NCBI GenBank assembly: GCA_023249395.1
Contig: JAHFCS010000081.1
Location: 1 to 7,960 of the forward strand
DNA: 7,960 nt
Direction: 5' to 3'
Source of the DNA: Gemmatimonadota bacterium
GTDB taxonomy: Bacteria > Gemmatimonadota > Gemmatimonadetes > Gemmatimonadales > Gemmatimonadaceae
In this document: one piece after another, positions 1 to 5,816 of the stretch
How positions within the stretch are numbered: position 1 is the first letter of the stretch
Layout of the letters: every line of letters starts with the position of its first letter
The notes under the pieces: generated by a model
Seen by the model: only the letters and a program-made list of their open reading frames with translations
Told to the model about the DNA's origin: nothing
The model's database searches: none
Made by a program: the position numbers and the translations under genes

Positions 1-205
1 GATGAACTTCGACAACCGGTCGCTCGCGCTAAACGACGAATCCACGCTGATGGTTCTCGACTCGGCCGCAGGGCGGTATATGGAAAGCGTATTCTTCGAC
101 GACCTCCGCCACGCGAAGGAGATCGATCTCGCTACCTTCCACCGCCGTCCCTGGACTCAGCACCTGGCCGAGTGGGCGGCCAGCATGATAATTCGTCTCC
201 TATGA
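1..205 (+). CDS. Cardiolipin synthase (phospholipase D family), C-terminal fragment
   Basis: Only the last 67 or so residues are in the window; the frame is open to the left edge, so the gene begins outside. The first visible residues, MNFDNRSLALNDE, match the block that follows the second HKD motif in cardiolipin synthases (N-F-D-x-R-S-x-x-L-N-x-E). The rest (FDDLRHAKEIDL, then a WTQ-containing hydrophobic tail ending in IIRLL) is the usual C-terminus of this family. Known family role: condensing phosphatidylglycerol, or a related donor, into cardiolipin at the inner membrane. The HKD motifs are not visible, so catalytic competence cannot be judged. The TGA stop at 203-205 overlaps the ATG at 202 of the next gene (ATGA), suggesting translational coupling. 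Other PLD-superfamily transferases cannot be wholly excluded from this fragment. Confidence 0.82.
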   Translation, partial: MNFDNRSLALNDESTLMVLDSAAGRYMESVFFDDLRHAKEIDLATFHRRPWTQHLAEWAASMIIRLL

Positions 206-1212
206 CTTTTCTTCAGACACCGCGGGACCGCGCCGGCTTTCTCATTCTGGTGCTGGGTGTAGCCATTGTCGTCGCCGTCTCGCCCTTTTTCAGCGGGCTG
301 CTTGGGGCAGCGGTGCTCTACGTGATCTTCGTCAATCCGTACCGGCGTCTCGAGCGTGTGATCAAGCCTGGGTTCGCGGCGGCGATTACCCTCATCACCG
401 CGCTTCTCGTAATCGCTCTTCCTCTGACGTGGCTGGTTGGAGTCGTGATCGATCAGGCGCCGGACGCACTCCGAGGTGTTCAGAACAGCTCGTTGTTCGC
501 GCGCGTAGGCGAGCTGCGCATCGGCGACCTCCGGGTTGGAGCAGAGATCGCGAAGGCGAGCGGGACGATCACGTCGTGGGTCTCCGCGCAGCTCTTCGCC
601 TTTGTGGGAAGCGCCACCTCGGCGATCCTGAATCTCGTTGTCGCCTTCTTCGGCCTGTACTACCTGCTGCGCTCGGGACACGATCTGTGGGGAGTCATCC
701 GAGGCTACATCCCATTCTCGTACCACACTGCTGACGCGCTGCGCGATCGCTTTTTCAGCGTGACGGAAGCAACGCTGCTGGGGACGGGGGTAATCGCCGT
801 GATCCAGGGAAGTCTGGTTGGTACAGGGTTCTGGCTCGTCGGTCTCCCGGATCCGCTCTTCTGGGGGACGGTGACGGCTTTCGCGTCGATCCTTCCAGTA
901 CTCGGAAGCGCTCTTGTCTGGCTGCCCGCCGTTCTCGTGCTGCTGGCGGAGAATCGGTATGGCGCGGCGGCGATCATGGCGGTGATTGGCGGAGTCGTCG
1001 CGAGCAACATCGACAATCTGATCCGGCCGCTGGTGTACAGGCGCGTCTCGAACATCCATCCGATGATCACGCTCATCGGCGCTTTCGCTGGAGTCAAGTA
1101 TTTCGGACTACTCGGACTGCTCCTCGGACCGCTCGCCATCGCATACCTGTTCGAGCTGCTCCGTTTTTACCGCGAAGAGTACGGTACGGCCGAGACGGCC
1201 GAGGTCGCCTAA
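202..1212 (+). CDS. AI-2E family transporter (PerM/YdiK-like integral membrane protein)
   Basis: This is a 336-residue polytopic membrane protein. Hydrophobic segments lie near residues 11-45 (two helices), 58-85, 140-170 and 195-325 (several), with a more polar stretch at about 86-135, as is typical of the AI-2E/PerM family (usual length about 340-370). The family's conserved C-terminal block is clear: N269-I-D-N-L-I-R-P276, then an NIHPM segment and a glycine-rich FGLLGLLLGP stretch. Some members export the quorum signal AI-2 (TqsA) and others act as Na+/H+ antiporters, so the substrate here is unknown. I chose ATG 202 because it overlaps the upstream stop as ATGA. A GTG at 172 in the same frame would add ten residues, and neither start has a strong Shine-Dalgarno. 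The gene is probably co-transcribed with the upstream cardiolipin synthase gene. Confidence 0.88.
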   Translation: MTFLQTPRDRAGFLILVLGVAIVVAVSPFFSGLLGAAVLYVIFVNPYRRLERVIKPGFAAAITLITALLVIALPLTWLVGVVIDQAPDALRGVQNSSLFARVGELRIGDLRVGAEIAKASGTITSWVSAQLFAFVGSATSAILNLVVAFFGLYYLLRSGHDLWGVIRGYIPFSYHTADALRDRFFSVTEATLLGTGVIAVIQGSLVGTGFWLVGLPDPLFWGTVTAFASILPVLGSALVWLPAVLVLLAENRYGAAAIMAVIGGVVASNIDNLIRPLVYRRVSNIHPMITLIGAFAGVKYFGLLGLLLGPLAIAYLFELLRFYREEYGTAETAEVA

Positions 1213-1386
1213 ACACGGCTTCCACCGGGATGCCATGCAAATGCCGGGCATGGAGGATGCTGAACCCAGCCAGTCGCGCGTAACGAGTTTCCAGTCGTCC
1301 AGTTGATCCGTTTACGCGTTTCTTCGCCTGTCGCGCTCGTCGCTCCCGTCGTCGATGGTTCAGTCATCGTGCCCTCACGAGTCTGG

Positions 1387-1395
1387 TGAAATAAT
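1387..1395 (+). promoter_or_regulatory. Candidate extended -10 promoter element
   Basis: The nine bases read TGAAATAAT, one mismatch from the extended sigma-70 -10 consensus TGnTATAAT, in an AT-rich pocket within GC-rich DNA. No good -35 hexamer is seen 16-18 bases upstream, which extended -10 promoters can tolerate. Transcription would begin near 1401-1403 and give a leader of about 150 bases for the OmpA-family gene, containing the terminator-like hairpin at 1485-1516. This is pattern matching only; the organism's sigma factor preferences are unknown. Confidence 0.3.
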
Positions 1396-1484
1396 TGTTC
1401 TTGCGTCTATCGCGCCCGTGCGTTTGCTTTCACCGGGCATCTAGCAGTCCCTGCGAGCGGCGTCACCCCACCGCACGCACATAG

Positions 1485-1516
1485 TGCCCAGCCTCACGAG
1501 GTTGGGCATTTCTTCT
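1485..1516 (+). terminator. Intrinsic terminator-like hairpin ahead of the OmpA-family gene
   Basis: A 10-base-pair stem (TGCCCAGCCT at 1485-1494 with AGGTTGGGCA at 1499-1508, one G-U pair) closes a four-base CACG loop and is followed by TTTCTTCT (1509-1516). This is the classic stem-plus-U-tract layout on the + strand. It sits about 270 bases after the AI-2E stop and 38 bases before the OmpA-family start. It could end readthrough from the upstream operon, end a short RNA starting near 1402, or act as an attenuator in the OmpA-family leader; the sequence does not decide between them. Confidence 0.6.
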
Positions 1517-1543
1517 ACGCCTGTGGCTCTCTGCAACACTCTC

Positions 1544-1548
1544 AAGGA
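1544..1548 (+). promoter_or_regulatory. Ribosome binding site that decides the OmpA-family start
   Basis: AAGGA lies six bases before the ATG at 1555. A TTG at 1552, in the same frame and directly before the ATG, would add one residue but would sit only three bases from this site, so ATG 1555 is preferred. Confidence 0.6.
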
Positions 1549-1554
1549 TAATTG

Positions 1555-2679
1555 ATGCGTCGTCTGGTCCTTCCGCTGCTGATTCTCGTGATGGCGGCTC
1601 CCGCCGGAACACTCTCCGCCCAGTCACTCAGCGCGAGCACCGATGGAAGCCTCGCCGGAACGCGCGAGGTCGGCTTCTTCGTCACCGGCAGGGTCCTCTC
1701 GACCGATTACAGCGTAAGCGATGGACGCTCCGCCCTCGGCGGCGCCGTCTCGATGGCGTCCCACCTGAATCGCCTCATCGCTTTCCAGGGAGCGCTCGGC
1801 GTCGCGTACAGCAACCAGGACAAGACCTATTACAAGCCGCCCTTGTTCATATTCACGCCAACGCTGTCGCTCATCCTCCAGGGATCGACGGCCAACGAAT
1901 TTCAGCCGTACGCGCTGGTCGGCGCGGGCTACGAATTCGTGCGGTTCATTCGCCCGCGCTGCGATTGCGAACAGAGCAGGAGCCTCGGAATCGCCAACCT
2001 CGGCGTGGGCGTAAGGAAGATGATCGGCGACCGGCGGGCTTTCAGAATCGAGGCATCGAGCCAGCTAGCGTCGGGTGGTCCTGCGTTCAGCATCGGGATG
2101 GGGATTTCGCTCTTTGTCGGCGGATCACCGAAGATCGTGAAGAGCCGGCCGCGGCCGCCCGACCGGGTGCGCACCGAGCCGCCGGTCACGATCCCGCCGC
2201 AAACGACTCCGGCGCAAACCCCGCCTGCTCCACCGCCACAGGCGCCGCCGACGCAGACTCCGGCGCGTGCGATACCACAGACAGTGCCGCAGACCGTGCC
2301 GCCGGCCGCGCCCGCTCCCAACCTCGCCGGGACCGTTCTGCTGACCATCGACGGTACGCAGGTGGATTTCAACAAACCGAGCTGGCGTGACGACGCGGAG
2401 CCACTGCTGGATGGACTGGCGGTGGATCTCGTCTCCGACGCCGGCGAGAAGATCAAGATCAGCATCGAGGCTCACACCGACAACATCGGGTCGAGGCCGG
2501 GCAACATCGCTCTCGGGCTCGACCGTGCGAAGGCGGTGCGTGAATTCCTCATCAACCAGGGAATCACCGCCGACCGGATCACGGTCTCGAGCGTCGGTGG
2601 TGACGTTCCGATCGCGCCCAATAACACGGCACTCGGCAGGCAACGAAACCGTCGCATCGTCATCCGGAGAACCAACTAG
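1555..2679 (+). CDS. OmpA-family outer-membrane protein with peptidoglycan-binding C-terminal domain
   Basis: This 374-residue exported protein likely links the outer membrane to peptidoglycan. Residues 1-22 form a Sec signal peptide (MRRL, a hydrophobic run, then LSA before QS). Residues about 23-192 alternate short hydrophobic and polar stretches with many Gly and aromatic residues (GVAYSN, ALVGAGYEF, GMGISLFVGG), as in a small beta-barrel; a CDC pair lies at 136-138. Residues about 196-256 are a Pro/Thr/Gln-rich, probably disordered linker. Residues about 260-374 are an OmpA C-terminal domain: EAHTDNIGS with the ligand-binding Asp309, LGLDRAKAV with Arg324, and the closing RNRRIVI block. 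Both residues that contact diaminopimelate in known OmpA domains are present. The stop TAG directly abuts the ATG of the next gene (2680), so the two are almost certainly one operon. The barrel is not matched to a specific family. Confidence 0.88.
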   Translation: MRRLVLPLLILVMAAPAGTLSAQSLSASTDGSLAGTREVGFFVTGRVLSTDYSVSDGRSALGGAVSMASHLNRLIAFQGALGVAYSNQDKTYYKPPLFIFTPTLSLILQGSTANEFQPYALVGAGYEFVRFIRPRCDCEQSRSLGIANLGVGVRKMIGDRRAFRIEASSQLASGGPAFSIGMGISLFVGGSPKIVKSRPRPPDRVRTEPPVTIPPQTTPAQTPPAPPPQAPPTQTPARAIPQTVPQTVPPAAPAPNLAGTVLLTIDGTQVDFNKPSWRDDAEPLLDGLAVDLVSDAGEKIKISIEAHTDNIGSRPGNIALGLDRAKAVREFLINQGITADRITVSSVGGDVPIAPNNTALGRQRNRRIVIRRTN

Positions 2680-5040
2680 ATGCACGCGACGATACAAGAG
2701 ATGATGAGCCAGCTCAGAATGAAGAAGATTTTCCTGTCGGCTCTCGGATTTGTTGCGACGTCGATGGTGATCGCCGCGTGCACCGAGCTCACCGGGCCCA
2801 AGTCGCCCGAGACACCGATCAACGTTACGGCGACGCTGTTGAGCGCGACGTCGGTTCGTGTCAGCTGGTCGCCCAGTCCGCAGAGTGACGGCGTCGTGAG
2901 CTACAATATTCTCCGCAACGGGACGAAGGTGGGCGAATCTACGACCACTTCATACACCGACACCGGACTCGCCGAAAAAACGACCTACAAGTACACCGTT
3001 TCGGCGAACTGCACCTCGGGAGTGCTGTCGGAAACCTCGGCTGAGACGCCCGAGGCGACGGTTACGACCGCGGATGTGACTCCGCCGGTGGTCAGCTCGC
3101 ACCAGCCGCCGAGTGGGTCGACTGGAGTGTCCACCGCCGCGACGGTGAGCGCGACGTTCAACGAGCTGATGGATCTGACTACGATCAATCCTGCGACCTT
3201 TACTCTCAAGGTTGGCTCGACACCGATTGCGGGGACCGTCGCGTACAATATTGTTACGCGCGTCGCGACGTTTACTCCGACTCCGGGCCTGCCGAGTGGC
3301 TCGACAATCACTGCGACGATCACCACCGGAGCGAAGGACATCGCCGGAAATCGCGTCGCGGCGGATTTTGTCTGGACGTTCACCACGCGTGACGAGCTTC
3401 CGCCGACGGTCATCGCGAACTCTCCTGCGAATGGCGCCAGCGGAGTGTTGGTATCAGCCGTGGTGACGGTGACCTTCAGCGAGGCGATGGACGCGACCAC
3501 CATCACCGGGGCCAACTTCAACGTCCGTCTCTCCTCGAGCGGAGCATTGGTAGCTGGTACGGTGAGCTACAATGCAGCGACACGCGTTGCGACATTCACG
3601 CCGTCGAGTCCGCTCACGGCGCCGACCAACTACACGGTTACTGTCTTGACCGGGGTGAAGGACGCCGCCGGCAATGCCATGGCTGCGCCCTTCCAGTTCA
3701 CATTCTCGACCGCAGATACGACGCCTCCGACGGTGGTGACCAGGGTGCCTGCCGATCTGGCGACGAATATCCCGACAAACCAGGTGGTGAGCGCAACGTT
3801 CAGTGAGGCGATGGATGCGACCACGATTAACGGGACGACCTTCAGGGTTCGCGTGACGGCGACGAGCGCTGCCGTCCCGGGGACTGTTGCCTACGATCCG
3901 GCGACGAATACAGCGACCTTCACTCCGACAGGGCCGCTGGCGTCGGCAACCTTCTATACGGCGACGATCACGACCGGCGCCAAGGACGTCGCTGGCAACG
4001 CGCTGGCGTCGAATGTCACATGGACGTTCATCACGGTGGACAATGTGCCGCCGACGGTGATCGCGGTAACGCCGCCCAACGGTGCGACCGGCGTCGCTGT
4101 GAACGCCCCGCGGACCATCACCATCACGTTCAGCGAGGCGATGGACCCGACGACGATCACGACCAGCACGATCAAGGTCAACAACACGAATACCAGCGCG
4201 GCCATCGCGGGGAGTGTCATCTATGACCCCAATTCGCACGTCACGACCTTCAGTCCGACCGTCGCGCTCGCCTTCGGAACAGGCTACACCATCACAGCTA
4301 CCACTGGCGTGAAGGACGCTTCCGGCAATGCAATGACGAGCGATTTCACGTCGACGTTCAGGACGCTTGACGCGCCCGACATAACGCCGCCGACGGTGAC
4401 GTCCACCGTGCCAACTGACGCTGCAACGGGGGTCGCGACCAACATTCAGATCATGGCGACGTTCAGCGAACCGATGGATCTCACCACGATCAGCACCACA
4501 ACCTTCCAGGTCAAAACGACGGTGGGCGGAGTCGCGGTTCCGGGAACGACCACTTACAACCCGGGTTCGAATACGGCGACGTTCTTCCCGTCATCGCCGC
4601 TGGCGAACAGCACTGGATATACGGTGACGATCACCACCGGGGCCAAGGACCTGGCCGGGAATCCGCTCGCGGCGAACAAAGTGTTCACGTTCACCACGAT
4701 TCCCGACACGATCTCGCCTACGGTGCTTTCCACTGCGCCGACCAACGGAGCAACTGCGGTACCGATCACCGCGACTGTAAAGGTCACGTTCAGTGAAGCG
4801 ATGGATGCGACTACGGTGACCGCCGCCGGCACCTTCACGTTGAAAGTGACTGGTCCGCCGATCGTCGATGTTGCCGGGACCGTGACCTATAATCCTGCGA
4901 CACACGTTGCGACCTTTACTCCGACGGCGTCTCTCCTTCCGGCGACGAATTACACCGCGACCGTGACGACCGCCGCGAAGGATGTGGCTGGCAATCCGCT
5001 CAGTCCGGGAACGGTCACGTTCACGTTTACCACGCAGTAG
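2680..5040 (+). CDS. Lipoprotein with one fibronectin type III and six Big_5-type Ig-like domains
   Basis: This 786-residue surface protein has no recognisable catalytic domain. A lipobox I-A-A-C places the lipidated Cys at residue 34; residue +2 is Thr, not Asp, so an outer-membrane location is plausible. ATG 2719 would give a neater 20-residue lipoprotein signal (MKKIFLSALG...), while ATG 2680 has GGAGA at 2666-2670 in its favour and is kept here. Residues about 46-128 resemble fibronectin type III (VRVSWSPS, YNILRNG, TTYKYTVSA). Six Ig-like repeats of about 104-113 residues follow (133-236, 237-344, 345-452, 453-562, 563-673, 674-786), each with TPP/SPT near its start, TFSEAMD, a TFTP-like block, TTGAKD.AGN and a closing TFTT. 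No sorting or anchoring domain exists at the C-terminus. A structural, adhesive or stalk role is inferred from architecture and from the adjacent OmpA-family gene; the binding partner is unknown. Confidence 0.85.
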   Translation: MHATIQEMMSQLRMKKIFLSALGFVATSMVIAACTELTGPKSPETPINVTATLLSATSVRVSWSPSPQSDGVVSYNILRNGTKVGESTTTSYTDTGLAEKTTYKYTVSANCTSGVLSETSAETPEATVTTADVTPPVVSSHQPPSGSTGVSTAATVSATFNELMDLTTINPATFTLKVGSTPIAGTVAYNIVTRVATFTPTPGLPSGSTITATITTGAKDIAGNRVAADFVWTFTTRDELPPTVIANSPANGASGVLVSAVVTVTFSEAMDATTITGANFNVRLSSSGALVAGTVSYNAATRVATFTPSSPLTAPTNYTVTVLTGVKDAAGNAMAAPFQFTFSTADTTPPTVVTRVPADLATNIPTNQVVSATFSEAMDATTINGTTFRVRVTATSAAVPGTVAYDPATNTATFTPTGPLASATFYTATITTGAKDVAGNALASNVTWTFITVDNVPPTVIAVTPPNGATGVAVNAPRTITITFSEAMDPTTITTSTIKVNNTNTSAAIAGSVIYDPNSHVTTFSPTVALAFGTGYTITATTGVKDASGNAMTSDFTSTFRTLDAPDITPPTVTSTVPTDAATGVATNIQIMATFSEPMDLTTISTTTFQVKTTVGGVAVPGTTTYNPGSNTATFFPSSPLANSTGYTVTITTGAKDLAGNPLAANKVFTFTTIPDTISPTVLSTAPTNGATAVPITATVKVTFSEAMDATTVTAAGTFTLKVTGPPIVDVAGTVTYNPATHVATFTPTASLLPATNYTATVTTAAKDVAGNPLSPGTVTFTFTTQ
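3076..5037 (+). repeat. Six tandem Ig-domain-coding repeats, about 312-339 bases each
   Basis: The units begin at about 3076, 3388, 3712, 4036, 4366 and 4699. They share a recurrent core near their first third, of the type ACGTTCAGCGAGGCGATGGA, and a second block coding for TTGAKDxAGN. The similarity is clear in protein and partly kept in DNA, but third positions differ, so the copies are diverged rather than recent duplicates. The first unit is the most divergent in the core (FNELMD instead of FSEAMD). Confidence 0.8.
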
Positions 5041-5114
5041 CGACGACTCTTCTCGGCGCCGCGCTAGCGTTACTCGTAGGACTCGTCCTCGGCCTGCTCG
5101 GCGGAGGCGGATCG

Positions 5115-5804
5115 GTGCTCACCGTGCCGATCCTCATCTACGTGCTGCACGTTCCCGTAAAGCCGGCGATTGCGATGAGCCTTTGCGTCGTCGGCCTCGT
5201 TGCGATGATTGGCTTTCTGTCGCATCTCCGTCACCGGAATGTCGCAAAGAGAGCGGCACTGGTGTTCGCGCCCTTCGCCGTCATTGCCGCGTTTGGCGGA
5301 GCCCGGCTCGCGAAGCACATCCCGGCGACGGTTCAGCTCGTACTGTTCGCAATCATCGGTCTCGCGGGCTCGGTCCTGATGCTGCGCGGTGGATACAAGC
5401 GCAGCAGTTCAGTCGAGGGCCCGGTGTATGAATTCCACCCTCACGCGCGAACGCTGGCGCTGCTCGCGTTGCAGGGACTGGGTGTCGGGTTGCTTACGGG
5501 AATCATCGGCATCGGCGGCGGCTTTCTCATCGTCCCCGCCCTTGTCCTCGTGGCTAAGCTCCCGATGCGTCTCGCCATTGGAACGTCGCTTCTCGTGATC
5601 ACGCTGAACGCGCTCGCCGGATTTGCCGGCTACCTCGGTCACGTCGCGATCGACTGGAAGCTCATCGCATGGTTCACTTCGATCGCCGCGGTGGGAAGCA
5701 TCCTCGGGACGCTGGCAAGCAAGCGCGTTCCACAAGAGAGGCTCAGGCAGGTATTCGGTTATCTGCTGATCGTGGTGTCGTTGTATGTACTTTACAGGCG
5801 ATGA
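5115..5804 (+). CDS. TauE/SafE (TSUP) family membrane permease, N-terminus uncertain
   Basis: From the first usable codon (GTG 5115) the product has 229 residues with about seven hydrophobic segments. The family's duplicated glycine motif is visible twice: GGGGS just upstream of the GTG, and GIGGGFLIVPALVL in the second half, followed by RLAIGTSLLVITLNALAGF. Such permeases export small anions such as sulfite, sulfoacetate or other organosulfur compounds; the substrate here is unknown, and no sulfur-metabolism gene is adjacent. The same frame is open upstream and codes for TTLLGAALALLVGLVLGLLG, a typical first helix of the family, from about 5043, yet no ATG, GTG or TTG lies there. GGAGG at 5103-5107 sits seven bases before GTG 5115, but it is itself the codons for the conserved glycines. 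Starting at 5115 would cut helix 1. A non-canonical start, a sequence error or a truncated protein are all possible. Confidence 0.8.
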   Translation: MLTVPILIYVLHVPVKPAIAMSLCVVGLVAMIGFLSHLRHRNVAKRAALVFAPFAVIAAFGGARLAKHIPATVQLVLFAIIGLAGSVLMLRGGYKRSSSVEGPVYEFHPHARTLALLALQGLGVGLLTGIIGIGGGFLIVPALVLVAKLPMRLAIGTSLLVITLNALAGFAGYLGHVAIDWKLIAWFTSIAAVGSILGTLASKRVPQERLRQVFGYLLIVVSLYVLYRR

Positions 5805-5816
5805 CCAATAGCGTCG

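Larger units (their letters stand above)
1213..1554. other. Intergenic region between the AI-2E gene and the OmpA-family gene
   Basis: No reading frame here looks like a real gene on either strand. What can be seen: a weak inverted repeat CCATGC/GCATGG at 1233-1238 and 1248-1253 without a T-tract; a 7-base inverted repeat CGCGTAA (1277-1283) and TTACGCG (1312-1318) with a 28-base spacer; an extended -10-like element at 1387-1395; a hairpin GCCCGTG (1414-1420) pairing with CACCGGGC (1431-1438) with one bulged base; and a strong terminator-like hairpin at 1485-1516. The last two suggest a structured RNA leader or a short non-coding transcript. No known riboswitch, tRNA or other RNA family was recognised. 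Confidence 0.6.

Noticed and set aside
157..1059. A 300-codon open frame on the - strand opposite the AI-2E gene
   Set aside because: The product is dominated by Arg, Asp, Glu and His with no domain, signal or hydrophobic core, as expected for the complement of a GC-rich membrane-protein gene. The + strand frame has a clear family match.
1233..1253. CCATGC/GCATGG inverted repeat considered as the terminator of the AI-2E gene
   Set aside because: The stem is only six base pairs with a nine-base loop and no T-tract follows.
2125..2697. Open frames on both strands across the Pro-rich linker of the OmpA-family gene
   Set aside because: They are low-complexity Arg-rich or Ala/Gly-rich translations of CCG/CCA-type codons, and they disappear once the OmpA reading frame is accepted.
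3454..4239. A 261-codon open frame on the - strand within the Ig-repeat gene
   Set aside because: It is Arg/Gly/His-rich and periodic only because it mirrors the tandem Ig repeats. There is no start signal and no recognisable protein motif.
3076..5037. The tandem repeats considered as a CRISPR array or a mobile-element repeat
   Set aside because: Units are about 330 bases long, in frame, and encode recognisable Ig-like domains; there are no short identical direct repeats with unique spacers and no terminal inverted repeats.
4982..5431. A 149-codon + strand frame linking the lipoprotein end to the permease, considered as a frameshifted fusion
   Set aside because: Its product is Arg/Ser-rich with no membrane segments. 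The permease sequence is in another frame and the Ig-domain gene ends cleanly after a complete domain.
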